DNA of 64,000 nucleotides, taken from NCBI RefSeq assembly GCF_947496985.1, contig NZ_CANMEZ010000004.1, forward strand, positions 62,001 through 126,000. Reading direction: 5' to 3'. This document shows positions 36,595 through 44,492 of this stretch, piece after piece. A model generated the notes under the pieces. The model saw nothing but the letters and a program-made list of their open reading frames with translations, ran no database searches and had not been told where the DNA came from. A program made the translations under genes and the position numbers. The stretch is from an uncultured Kordia sp. (GTDB lineage: Bacteria; Bacteroidota; Bacteroidia; Flavobacteriales; Flavobacteriaceae). Each line of letters starts with the position of its first letter. Positions within the stretch are counted from its first letter, which is position 1.

Positions 36595-37098
36595 ATGGAA
36601 AACGTAAGTCATTGTAATTTTTGTGAACATAAAGAATTTGATTTTACAACGGGAAACTTATGTGGACTAACCAAAAAGAAAGCTGATTTTATCAAAAAGT
36701 GTCCTAAAATAAGTTTTGATACAAACGCAAAAGAAAAAATTGCTGAAATCAATCTAAAACATAAAACAATAAAAGATCGTAAAGTTGATGTCATTGGACA
36801 TTTGGTACTCTATACAATAATTGGCGCTGCTATTCTTATTGCTGATATATACTTTACACAATATTTATATGAATCTGGTTGGATTTCCACCGTGAGTATT
36901 GTTGGTATTGGACTAGGATTAGGATTGATAGGATATGGATTTGCCCCATTTATTAAATATAGAGAAGAAGTAGAAACCGCGAAATCACAAAAAGATCGTT
37001 TAGATACCATTCTAAAATTATATGATTACGGATATGATATTAATTTTGAAGATGAAAACTATCTTACAGCAGTAAAATTGCGAAGAACAAAACAATAA
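36595..37098 (+). CDS. Membrane protein with N-terminal four-cysteine cluster
   Basis: The 167-residue product starts with a Cys cluster C7-x2-C10-x12-C23-x12-C36, suitable for binding one zinc ion. Two membrane segments follow (about residues 68-88 and 98-117), then a charged helix with KDRLDTILKLYDYGYD. The membrane pair plus tail resembles the preceding interrupted gene. No named family was recognised. It lies 4 bp after the interrupted frame and 20 bp before the N-formylglutamate amidohydrolase gene, probably in the same operon. Confidence 0.55.
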   Translation: MENVSHCNFCEHKEFDFTTGNLCGLTKKKADFIKKCPKISFDTNAKEKIAEINLKHKTIKDRKVDVIGHLVLYTIIGAAILIADIYFTQYLYESGWISTVSIVGIGLGLGLIGYGFAPFIKYREEVETAKSQKDRLDTILKLYDYGYDINFEDENYLTAVKLRRTKQ

Positions 37099-37118
37099 GT
37101 ATATTAATATAATACCTC

Positions 37119-37946
37119 ATGAAAAAACTAACCATTCAAGAGATTGTTGCCAAAATTGAAAATGAAGAAGTATTTAGAGCAGTTTCGTCAGACTATTCTT
37201 TTACAATAAAAATTGACGCATATGTTCCCTATGCTTGTGGCGCTGTACACGATGGACATCAGTTTAGACGCGAACTTTGGGACAATTGTAAACATACAGA
37301 ATACGAACGTTGGTTTGAAGAAGATCCAGCTACACGGGAAATGGTGAAAACACATCCTATTATTATCGCCGGAATGGACTCACGCTTTGAATACGACTTA
37401 AATCGTGCGCCAGAAAGTGCTATTTATGAAGACGCTTGGGGAAAACAACTTTGGCATCAGCCACTTGCGGACGAAATGAAACAAAAAAGCTTGGACAAGC
37501 ATACTAACTTTTACAAAGTTGTACATGCGCTCATTACAAAACTTGAAGAAAAATTTGGCGCTTGTGTGGTATATGATATGCATTCGTACAATTGGAAACG
37601 TTGGGATAGGGAAGTGCCAACTTTCAATTTAGGGACAGGAAATGTTGATAATGAGCGTTTTGGGGAATCCATAGAATCCTGGCGTAAAATGCTTTCTATG
37701 ATTGAATTGCCTAATGATATAGAATCAACATCTAAAATAAACGATACATTTCAAGGAAATGGCTACTTTTTAAAGTACATCACGCAGCATTTTAGCAATA
37801 CTTTAGTTTTGGCAACCGAAGTAAAAAAGATATATTGCGACGAAATTAATCAAGTCATGTTCCCCGAAGTTGTAGCTGCTATAGAAAAAGAGCTGCGACG
37901 AATGCTACCAAAGCATGCAACCGCGTTTTACGCAAAATATAAATAA
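37119..37946 (+). CDS. N-formylglutamate amidohydrolase-family protein
   Basis: These zinc enzymes split N-formylglutamate in histidine breakdown or act on related amides. The 275-residue protein has the start VPYACGAVHDGHQFR (His near residue 45), the metal/acid segment VVYDMHSYNWKRW (about 148-160) and a following FNLGTGNVDNERFG loop, as in the family. No histidine-degradation gene is nearby. Instead it is 15 bp before a QEGLA-motif metallopeptidase and a few genes after an ATP-grasp ligase, which points to a peptide-modifying or peptide-trimming role rather than histidine use. That is inference. Confidence 0.85.
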   Translation: MKKLTIQEIVAKIENEEVFRAVSSDYSFTIKIDAYVPYACGAVHDGHQFRRELWDNCKHTEYERWFEEDPATREMVKTHPIIIAGMDSRFEYDLNRAPESAIYEDAWGKQLWHQPLADEMKQKSLDKHTNFYKVVHALITKLEEKFGACVVYDMHSYNWKRWDREVPTFNLGTGNVDNERFGESIESWRKMLSMIELPNDIESTSKINDTFQGNGYFLKYITQHFSNTLVLATEVKKIYCDEINQVMFPEVVAAIEKELRRMLPKHATAFYAKYK

Positions 37947-37961
37947 GAAGATTTTTTTAGG

Positions 37962-39119
37962 ATGAATGATATATATGTAGGAAACGAAGTGCTTTTTGAA
38001 ATAGATAAAAATATTGATGAACTTGTAAAAAAGGTTGAACTATTAAGTTATGTCAACCCTTTAAACATGGAAGAAGAAAAGCAAAAATTCTTTCAATCTA
38101 AATATCTAACAGACCCAAAATTCATCTATCCTGAAATTGATTTCGACCGTTTTCAATTACACAGAAAACTTTTTTCTCAACCTATTGAACGTATTGAAGA
38201 CAAAAATACAAGAGAATTATACGAAGATATTATCTATGCGTATTCTGGCTTAATTCAATGTATTGAAACAATAGGAACAAAGCATAAATTCTATTACAAT
38301 AGTTTGCGTTCATTTGGAACACCAACTGAACAAGATGTGGAAAATGCTAAGTTTATATTGCATTTTGAAGAAGAAAACAAAAGCGAAACACAATTTCAAC
38401 CAAAATACAACGCAAAAGAAACAGAAGCACTTTTTAGAGCATATTCTAAGCAATACGACTTTACGTATACAATCCGGTTTTCGAAAGATATGAGTGCTAT
38501 TGCAATGGTTTTAAACAATATTAAAACTTTAGTAATTAATGAAAACCATGTTTTTTCTGACAATGAAATCGAAGTATTGACCAATCATGAAATTGGTGTA
38601 CATATGGTTACAACAATGAACGGGTTGTTGCATCCGCTAAAAATATTTTCAAACGGTTTTCCTAACTATGAAGAAACACAAGAAGGATTGGCTGTTTTTT
38701 CAGAATACATGAGTAATAACTTAACGGTAAAACGTTTAAAGGAGTTGGCGTATCGTGTGATTGCTGTGGATAGTTTGGCAAAAGGATATTCGTTTTCAAA
38801 AACCTTCCGAATGTTTGTCAATACATATGATTTAGACAGAGAAGCCGCATTCAATATTTCAGTTCGTGCGCATCGTGGCGGTGGATTTACCAAGGATTAT
38901 TTATACCTAACAGGTTTGAAAAAAGTATATGATTACTACAAATCTGGAAAAGACATGAAACCGTTACTTCGCGGTAAAATTTCATTAGCTTACCAAGAAA
39001 ACATTGCTTCTTTAGCAAAAAATGGTTGTGCAGTAGATTCAAAACACCTTACAGATTCATACAAAGAGTGTAAAAACACCAATAAAACGGTTGATTTTAT
39101 ATTAGAAAATTTAAAATAA
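37962..39119 (+). CDS. DUF1704 / QEGLA-motif metallopeptidase-like protein
   Basis: The 385-residue protein carries the NHEIGVH motif near residue 207 and the TQEGLAVFSEYM motif near 237-248 that name the flavohemoglobin expression-modulating QEGLA family. The same DUF1704 domain in animals (MATCAP) is a zinc carboxypeptidase that removes C-terminal tyrosine, so HExxxH plus the Glu of QEGLA probably bind zinc here. AHRGGGFTKDYLYLTGLKK is also conserved. The bacterial substrate is unknown. It ends the run beginning with the ATP-grasp ligase. Confidence 0.88.
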   Translation: MNDIYVGNEVLFEIDKNIDELVKKVELLSYVNPLNMEEEKQKFFQSKYLTDPKFIYPEIDFDRFQLHRKLFSQPIERIEDKNTRELYEDIIYAYSGLIQCIETIGTKHKFYYNSLRSFGTPTEQDVENAKFILHFEEENKSETQFQPKYNAKETEALFRAYSKQYDFTYTIRFSKDMSAIAMVLNNIKTLVINENHVFSDNEIEVLTNHEIGVHMVTTMNGLLHPLKIFSNGFPNYEETQEGLAVFSEYMSNNLTVKRLKELAYRVIAVDSLAKGYSFSKTFRMFVNTYDLDREAAFNISVRAHRGGGFTKDYLYLTGLKKVYDYYKSGKDMKPLLRGKISLAYQENIASLAKNGCAVDSKHLTDSYKECKNTNKTVDFILENLK

Positions 39120-39204
39120 CCATCTCGGCTTTTAAGAGATTTACACAAAATATTCGGTTAAGTTTAGGCATATTCTAAATCTCTGTTAAAGAACAACAAT
39201 ATAA

Positions 39205-39222
39205 AGAGAATTCATACGTATA
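39205..39222 (+). promoter_or_regulatory. Conserved upstream element of regulator 1
   Basis: The 18 bases AGAGAATTCATACGTATA start 71 bp before the ATG of regulator 1. The identical sequence starts 68 bp before the ATG of regulator 2. Both are followed by a similar GATT-TTTATATTG region. This is either a shared control site or a recently duplicated promoter. Confidence 0.5.
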
Positions 39223-39275
39223 TAGTAGTGAGATTATTTATATTGCCAATCATTACATTATTCAAAATATAAAAT

Positions 39276-41030
39276 ATGCTTGCCTACCAACGCTATTCCA
39301 ATTCATATTTTTTAAAAATACTATTCATATTATGGTTAGGGCTTTCGTGTTCTGTAAGTAATGCACAAACGGATTCTTTAGCATATAAAACGTATGAAGA
39401 ATTAGCTACATTATATATAATTGCTATCAAAAAAGATGCGAAGCGTGCATTTCACTACGCAACTGCTGCGCATGAGTTGGCGACTAAGAAAAACAATCAA
39501 AAAGAAATAGCGGAGTCTTTATATTTCATTGCAAAATCGAACAATGATTTATCTAACAATACACTTGCGTTAGAACAATTACAGGAAGTTCTTAGTATAG
39601 GAAAACAATTAAAGGATTCGGTATTACTTTTTAGAGGCAACAGCCTCAAAGGAAATGTATATAACAATATTGGAGAAGAATCAAAAGCGTTAGAAGCCTA
39701 TTTAGAAGCAAAAAAATATAGTGCATTCAGTGAAAAAGAGCGCGATTTGATTTTGTTGGAAATCAATATAGCATTCATTAAAAAACTACATCGTGATTAT
39801 GAAGATGCAATAGTTATTTTAAAAGAAAATTTAAAGCGTTTAGAGAAAGTAACGTTTGATGCTGCGGCAAAAGATAGGTATGAGTTAATCACTTTAATGA
39901 ATCTTGCAGATACGTATTTGCGTATGAAAGAAAATGGTGGAAGTCAATTTGTGAAAGAAGCTGAATACTATAATAATAAAGGTCTTAAAAGATGTTCTAC
40001 TAAGAAAAACACGGTGTTTTATTATGTATTTGTAATGAATAAGGCTATTATTCAATATGAAAATGGAGTATATGATGAAAGTATAAAATTTACGAAAGAA
40101 GTAGCGGATTATGCCATACAAAACAATAATGAAAGTTTAACCTGTACAACGTATTTCTATTTAGGAAAAAACTATCATAAACTCAAAAATTACAAGGAAT
40201 CTATTCGTTTTTTGGAAAAAGCGTATGACATTATAAAGAAGTCTGAACGTAAATATTCCAATGAAAAAGAATTACATGAATTATTGACATATAATTTTGG
40301 TCAGACAGAAGCTTTAGATAAAATGAAGTTTCATTTTGCAGAATTTACCAAACTGGAAAAGGAGCAAAGTCAACAAGATGTTAAAATTATCAACGATATT
40401 CACACTAAAAACGATGTTCCTACACTAAAAGAACAAGTAGATGAGCTAGATACGCGTTTGGCACATCAAAAAAGAAGGAAATCTATACTATACATTATCT
40501 CAGCAGGTTTAGGTTTAATATTACTTGTAAGTATTATTTTCTATCGCAGAAAAGTTAAAAAAATCAAGGAAAAAGTCGCACAAGTACTAGAAAAAGTAAA
40601 TGATTTAGAAAAAGTAAAAACGCAGAACAAAACTAAGATAGTCACAACTACAGAAAAAATACCTGATAAAAAAGCGCTAGAAATTCTAACCAAGTTGAAA
40701 GCATTTGAAGAAAATGAAGAGTTCATGGTGCAAGGTTGCACACTTATTTATGTTGCAGAGCAATTAAAATCGAATACAACATATTTATCTAAAGTAATTA
40801 ATACGTACAAAGGGAAAACATTTAACTCATATCTTAATGAATTACGTATTAATAAAGCATTGATTCAACTAAAAAATGATGCAAAATTACGTTCATATAC
40901 TATAAAAGGGATTGCTGAAGAATTTGGATTTAAACGGCAAGAAACATTTTCAAGAGCATTTAAACAACAAACTGGAATCTATCCGTCTCAATATCTCAAA
41001 AAATTGAGTCAAACAACAAAAGATGATTGA
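39276..41030 (+). CDS. Membrane-spanning TPR/AraC-type regulator 1
   Basis: The 584-residue protein has a signal peptide (to about residue 31, ending SNAQ), a TPR-like helical repeat region (about 40-380), a membrane helix (about 402-423), a charged coiled linker, and a cytoplasmic AraC-type double helix-turn-helix (about 487-577; IAEEFGFKRQETFSRAFKQQ is the second recognition unit). It is thus a one-component sensor with its TPR part in the periplasm and its DNA-binding part inside. It is followed by small leader-peptide genes after 88 bp. A close paralogue lies at 42648. The most likely targets are these peptide genes, whose upstream sites are conserved. The signal sensed is unknown. Confidence 0.85.
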   Translation: MLAYQRYSNSYFLKILFILWLGLSCSVSNAQTDSLAYKTYEELATLYIIAIKKDAKRAFHYATAAHELATKKNNQKEIAESLYFIAKSNNDLSNNTLALEQLQEVLSIGKQLKDSVLLFRGNSLKGNVYNNIGEESKALEAYLEAKKYSAFSEKERDLILLEINIAFIKKLHRDYEDAIVILKENLKRLEKVTFDAAAKDRYELITLMNLADTYLRMKENGGSQFVKEAEYYNNKGLKRCSTKKNTVFYYVFVMNKAIIQYENGVYDESIKFTKEVADYAIQNNNESLTCTTYFYLGKNYHKLKNYKESIRFLEKAYDIIKKSERKYSNEKELHELLTYNFGQTEALDKMKFHFAEFTKLEKEQSQQDVKIINDIHTKNDVPTLKEQVDELDTRLAHQKRRKSILYIISAGLGLILLVSIIFYRRKVKKIKEKVAQVLEKVNDLEKVKTQNKTKIVTTTEKIPDKKALEILTKLKAFEENEEFMVQGCTLIYVAEQLKSNTTYLSKVINTYKGKTFNSYLNELRINKALIQLKNDAKLRSYTIKGIAEEFGFKRQETFSRAFKQQTGIYPSQYLKKLSQTTKDD

Positions 41031-41106
41031 GAATTTATAAAATCGCAATTCTTACCCTTTATAAACATTGAGTTTAACTGTTACTTTACAGTACTAAAAT
41101 TTTAAA
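41023..41106 (+). promoter_or_regulatory. Operator/promoter-like region A with paired TTTATAAA sites
   Basis: TTTATAAA occurs at 41034-41041 and 41058-41065, 24 bp apart start to start. Downstream lies a conserved GAGTTTAACTGTTACTTTA block. Nearly the same 84 bases recur at 41831-41915, and a diverged version occurs before the third peptide set. AraC-type proteins bind direct repeats of this spacing, so the upstream regulator is the natural candidate. No perfect -7 box is present (TACTTTAC is nearest). Confidence 0.55.
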
Positions 41107-41118
41107 CACAATGTAATC

Positions 41119-41406
41119 ATGAAAAAACAAAAATTAAAAAAATTACAGTTAAACAAAGGGCAAGTTTCAAAACTCTATGGTGGTTCGTATAATGAATATG
41201 GAACAGGAACAGGAGTTGGTACGGGAGTTGGTTTAAGCGATTCATGTGCGACAATTTTTCAAAATACATGCCAATCTGATTGTGGATCAGCATTAAGAAC
41301 GTGTATTTCTGAATATGGACCTGCATGTGGAACATTGCCTTCTTTTGAACCTTATGGGTGTGATGTAACGATAGCAACTATCGGAGTTGGAGTTTCTAAA
41401 GGATAA
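41119..41406 (+). CDS. Leader-type small peptide precursor A1 (subfamily I)
   Basis: The 95-residue product has a basic leader (KLKKLQLNKGQVSKLYGG, residues 5-22) ending in a double Gly, as in many modified-peptide precursors. A Gly/Thr-rich spacer (28-38) follows, then a core with six Cys at 43, 51, 55, 62, 70 and 81. The spacing C-x7-C-x3-C-x6-C-x7-C-x10-C is identical in B1. SEYGxACGT and EP near the last Cys are also shared. It reads as a ribosomally made, modified peptide (RiPP) or disulfide-rich secreted peptide. No modifying enzyme is near. The start ATG is clear and the gene follows the regulator. Confidence 0.75.
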   Translation: MKKQKLKKLQLNKGQVSKLYGGSYNEYGTGTGVGTGVGLSDSCATIFQNTCQSDCGSALRTCISEYGPACGTLPSFEPYGCDVTIATIGVGVSKG

Positions 41407-41419
41407 ATAATTAAAGTAG

Positions 41420-41689
41420 ATGAAATTAAAATTTAAAAAACAAAAAATTGCGTCATTCCATCTAATGCAAAGAATAAAAGGAAAAGGTACTGATGTTAAT
41501 CATATGACAGTTACAGTGCCGCCAAGTGAAGGACCAACAAATATGCAAGTTTGCGATTTAACAGAACAAATGGAGTGTACAATATCATTAAATCCAGTAG
41601 ATTGTCACACCAATGATGGGACATTAAAAACATGGAATATTAATAATAATTCTAAACCTGACGGAAGGTCAAGAGTTCTATATTGTTAG
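41420..41689 (+). CDS. Leader-type small peptide precursor A2 (subfamily II)
   Basis: The 89-residue product starts 13 bp after A1 stops. The leader (MKLKFKKQKIASFHLMQ, then GKG at 21-23) is shorter on the LxLxK pattern but clearly related to B2. The core has Cys at 45, 53, 62 and 89 (C-x7-C-x8-C) and carries the CHTNDGTLKTW block at 62-72, which B2 shares except for one residue. It ends exactly on Cys. It probably is translated with A1. Same caveats as A1: a RiPP precursor is inferred, not shown. Confidence 0.72.
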   Translation: MKLKFKKQKIASFHLMQRIKGKGTDVNHMTVTVPPSEGPTNMQVCDLTEQMECTISLNPVDCHTNDGTLKTWNINNNSKPDGRSRVLYC

Positions 41690-41723
41690 TATTCTAATCA
41701 GTTAAATTATTCAATTTAAAAGT

Positions 41724-41765
41724 AAAAGTATTGATGTAAATGTATGTTTGTATCAATACTTTTTT
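41724..41765 (+). terminator. Terminator after peptide pair A
   Basis: AAAAGTATTGAT (41724-41735) pairs with ATCAATACTTTT (41752-41764) around a 16-base loop, followed by T. A decayed version of the same hairpin (AAAGTATTGA...TCAATGCTTT) follows pair B. Confidence 0.7.
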
Positions 41766-41830
41766 ATGTTGAAAACAGATACAAATTACTCATTTTCAAA
41801 TCTTCTAAGTGTATTCTTATACAAGTAAAT

Positions 41831-41915
41831 ATGATTGAGAATTTATAAATACGCAACTGTAATTCTTTATAAATGGTGAGTTTAGCTGTTACTTTAGGGT
41901 AATTAAAATTTTAAA
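41831..41915 (+). repeat. Duplicated copy of the peptide operator region (copy B)
   Basis: This stretch repeats 41023-41106 with few changes and one base of length difference. The first 19 bases (ATGATTGAGAATTTATAAA) are identical, and in copy A they include the stop codon of regulator 1. The TTTATAAA pair (41842-41849 and 41866-41873) keeps its 24-bp spacing. Copy B therefore arose by tandem duplication of the pair A unit and still looks functional. Confidence 0.75.
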
Positions 41916-41925
41916 ATGATTGATT

Positions 41926-42186
41926 ATGAAAAAAAAAAAATTAAAAAGGTTACAGTTAAACAAGAAGCAAATCTCTAATTTTTTTGGAGGCAAGCTATCT
42001 GCTCCAGGAACTACACTTACGAACTGTTTAACGGCTGGTGAAATTACGTGTCACTATGAATGTGTTTCTGAGCACATGACTTGCCATTCTGAGTATGGAA
42101 CAGCATGTGGAACCATTAAAACATATGAACCAAGAGAATGTGTAAATTATGTAAAAACCGTAAACCCAGCAACAATAACTTGTTAA
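41926..42186 (+). CDS. Leader-type small peptide precursor B1 (subfamily I)
   Basis: The 86-residue product is a paralogue of A1. Leader KLKRLQLNKKQISNFFGG (residues 5-22) ends in double Gly; core Cys at 34, 42, 46, 53, 61 and 72 keep A1's exact spacing, and a seventh Cys is the last residue (86). SEYGTACGT and YEP match A1. The Gly/Thr-rich spacer of A1 is mostly missing. The ATG at 41926 is followed by twelve A in a row (four Lys codons), a possible slippage tract. An upstream in-frame ATG at 41920 adds only two residues. Confidence 0.74.
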   Translation: MKKKKLKRLQLNKKQISNFFGGKLSAPGTTLTNCLTAGEITCHYECVSEHMTCHSEYGTACGTIKTYEPRECVNYVKTVNPATITC

Positions 42187-42206
42187 GCTTCTAAAATAAT
42201 AAGCAT

Positions 42207-42455
42207 ATGAAATTGAAATTAAAAAAACAGAAAATATCATCATTGTGTATTTCTCATAAACTAATGGGAGGAAATACGTATACAGAACCAGTTAAAGAAA
42301 CAGAAGTTCCTACCTACAATGATGCTTGTATGGAAACACGTAATGCAGTGTGTACCTACAGTGTTGTGCCTACGAAATGTGATACAAATGATGGTACATT
42401 AAAAACATGGGAAGATAGAACAGGTTTTTATAATACAGAAACTCGTAGATGTTAA
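42207..42455 (+). CDS. Leader-type small peptide precursor B2 (subfamily II)
   Basis: The 82-residue product is a paralogue of A2, with leader MKLKLKKQKISSL and a double Gly at 21-22. The leader carries an extra Cys (14). Core Cys are at 41, 49, 58 and 82 (C-x7-C-x8-C, last residue Cys as in A2), with the CDTNDGTLKTW block at 58-68. It begins 20 bp after B1. Conservation of the TNDGTLKTW block while the surrounding sequence varies suggests selection on the core. Confidence 0.74.
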   Translation: MKLKLKKQKISSLCISHKLMGGNTYTEPVKETEVPTYNDACMETRNAVCTYSVVPTKCDTNDGTLKTWEDRTGFYNTETRRC

Positions 42456-42493
42456 TGAGTGTTTTAATCAGTTGATTATTTTGTGATAAAAAG

Positions 42494-42532
42494 ATAAAGT
42501 ATTGATGGGATTACTATTCTGTCAATGCTTTA
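42494..42532 (+). terminator. Weak terminator after peptide pair B
   Basis: AAAGTATTGA (42496-42505) pairs with TCAATGCTTT (42522-42531). It is homologous to the terminator after pair A but lacks a long T run, so termination is probably partial. Confidence 0.5.
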
Positions 42533-42579
42533 TTGATAAAGTAAAGGCAACAGATCTTGTAATTGGCGTAACAATATTA

Positions 42580-42597
42580 AGAGAATTCATACGTATA
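42580..42597 (+). promoter_or_regulatory. Conserved upstream element of regulator 2
   Basis: The 18-base element AGAGAATTCATACGTATA is identical to the one before regulator 1 and lies at nearly the same distance (68 bp) from the ATG chosen at 42648. Confidence 0.5.
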
Positions 42598-42647
42598 AGT
42601 GTATGAAGATTGTTTATATTGTAAATCTCTTATTTCAAAATCAAAAC

Positions 42648-44408
42648 ATGTTGAATTTCAAACAGAATCACTGTTCCCCATTTTTCAAAGTTTTTATTAC
42701 TCTTATATGTATATTTAGTATTTCTAATGTATTTGCTCAGGCAGATTCATTAGCAACGAAGTCCTATGATGAACTTACAAAACTTTTCGGAAGTACTATT
42801 TATAAGGATAAAAAAGTTGCACATATATATATAAAAGCTGCACATGAAAAGGCTTTAGCTTCAAAAGATAATTTAAAAATTTCGAATACCTATTATTCAT
42901 TAGCTTTTTGTAATTATTCATTGGCAAATACCTCCAAAGCGTTAAAATTGCTAGAAAAATCTATTGAATACAGTTTACCGTCAAAGAATACAACATCGCT
43001 TTTTTTTAATAGTTATATTTTAAAAGGACTGATAAAGTCTGATCAAGGAAAAGCTATAGAAGCAATAGATGCCTTTATAATAGCAAAAGAAAACGCAATA
43101 GCAACCAAGAGTCCTTTAAAAATTATTAACGCTTCAAACAATATTGCATATGTAAAAAAAATGCATAATGACTATGAAGATGCATTAACTATCTATAAAG
43201 AAAACTTAAAAAAAATAGAGACTATTGAAGTTTCAGAAGAAGTAAAAGAACAATATAAGATAGGAATTTTAATGAACATTCCTGATACTTACCTACGAAT
43301 GCAGGAAGTGGATTTGGGAGATTTTACAAAAGAAGCAAGCTATTATAATAAGTTAGCTTTAAAAATATCTACCAAAGAAAAATACACTAATTATTACTAC
43401 ACGTTTTTATTAAATGAAGTAATTATTGAATTTGAAAAAGAAAATCATGCAAAAAGTATAGCAATTGCAGAAGAAATTATTGAGTATGGGTTGAGTGTTA
43501 AAGATGAAGCGCAACTCTGTACCTCTTATTTTTATATTGGTAAGAATAATTATAAGGTTAAAAACTACGAACAAGCGATTTTGTATTTAGAAAAGGCTTA
43601 TGATATTATTTCTAAATCGAAAAGGAAATACTCTAATGAACGTTTGTTACATGATATGCTTGCAATGAGTTACACCTTTATAGGAAATAGCAAAAAAACA
43701 CAATTTCATCTAGAAAAATATAAAGAGCTTCGTGATGAAAAAAGTCGAACAGACATTAAAGTAATTTCAAACATACATAAACGCAGTGATGTAGTTGATC
43801 TTGAAGATCGAATCATAGAGCAGAATAAACGTATTAAAACTGAAAAAACACGTAAAATATGGCTTTATATTATTTCGATAATACTTGTAGTTTTACTTAT
43901 AATTAGTATCATTTTCTATAAAATAAAAGTAAAACGCATTCAAAAAAATGTAGAAAATGTTTTAGAAAAAGTAAAGAAGTTAGAAAAACAACAACAAAAA
44001 CAAAAAACAGTTTCAACAGCAAGTATTTCAGAAAAAGTTACAGATAGCAAAGCTAAATTAATACTAAAAAAATTAAAAAAGTTTGAAGATGCTGAAGAGT
44101 TTTTATCACAAGATTGTAGTTTGAGTTTTGTGGCGGAAAAACTAGATTCAAATACTTCGTATATCTCAAATGTAATTAATAATTATAAAAATCAAACTTT
44201 CAAGTCGTACATTACAGAGTTGCGTATTAATGCAGCCTTAATACGTTTGAAAAATGATCATAAACTACGATCATATACTATAAAAGCTATTGCCGAGGAC
44301 TTTGGGTTTAAGCGTCAGGAAACGTTTTCAAAAGCTTTTAAATCTCAAACAGGAATCTATCCATCACAATACCTTAAAAAACTTCGAGAAGGTGATCAAA
44401 TTAATTGA
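42648..44408 (+). CDS. Membrane-spanning TPR/AraC-type regulator 2
   Basis: The 586-residue protein is a paralogue of regulator 1: signal peptide (ending NVFAQ), TPR-like helices, a membrane helix near 403-424 and a C-terminal AraC-type DNA-binding domain. The C-terminal parts are nearly identical over FGFKRQETFS and TGIYPSQYLKKL. A longer frame starts at 42603, but the ATG at 42648 aligns with regulator 1 (MLxxxxx) and gives a normal signal peptide. It precedes the third peptide set by 84 bp. It shares its upstream element with regulator 1, so the whole regulator-plus-peptide unit was duplicated. Confidence 0.84.
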   Translation: MLNFKQNHCSPFFKVFITLICIFSISNVFAQADSLATKSYDELTKLFGSTIYKDKKVAHIYIKAAHEKALASKDNLKISNTYYSLAFCNYSLANTSKALKLLEKSIEYSLPSKNTTSLFFNSYILKGLIKSDQGKAIEAIDAFIIAKENAIATKSPLKIINASNNIAYVKKMHNDYEDALTIYKENLKKIETIEVSEEVKEQYKIGILMNIPDTYLRMQEVDLGDFTKEASYYNKLALKISTKEKYTNYYYTFLLNEVIIEFEKENHAKSIAIAEEIIEYGLSVKDEAQLCTSYFYIGKNNYKVKNYEQAILYLEKAYDIISKSKRKYSNERLLHDMLAMSYTFIGNSKKTQFHLEKYKELRDEKSRTDIKVISNIHKRSDVVDLEDRIIEQNKRIKTEKTRKIWLYIISIILVVLLIISIIFYKIKVKRIQKNVENVLEKVKKLEKQQQKQKTVSTASISEKVTDSKAKLILKKLKKFEDAEEFLSQDCSLSFVAEKLDSNTSYISNVINNYKNQTFKSYITELRINAALIRLKNDHKLRSYTIKAIAEDFGFKRQETFSKAFKSQTGIYPSQYLKKLREGDQIN

Positions 44409-44411
44409 TAG

Positions 44412-44480
44412 TTTATGAACTGTCAATCCTAAGCCCTTGAAAACACTTATTTTTTTAGTTCCTTTACCGTATTAACATTA
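44412..44480 (+). promoter_or_regulatory. Operator/promoter-like region C (diverged)
   Basis: TTTATGAA at 44412-44419 and CTTGAAAA about 24-25 bp further on correspond to the TTTATAAA pair of regions A and B. Between them a CAAT-n-CT-n-A-n-CC core is shared with region A. CCTTTACCGTATTAA corresponds to the downstream block. The likeness is weaker than between A and B but in the same order and spacing. Confidence 0.4.
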
Positions 44481-44492
44481 AACTGTACTGTA

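Noticed and set aside
37119..37946. Histidine-degradation (hut) operon
   Set aside because: An N-formylglutamate amidohydrolase-family gene is present, but no hutH, hutU or hutI gene is adjacent.
39276..41030. Histidine kinase with TPR sensor
   Set aside because: The TPR and membrane helix suggest a hybrid two-component protein, but the C-terminal domain is an AraC-type DNA-binding domain with no kinase motifs.
41117..41377. 86-codon minus-strand frame over peptide A1
   Set aside because: The plus-strand frame has a leader, conserved Cys spacing and a paralogue (B1); the minus-strand frame has neither.
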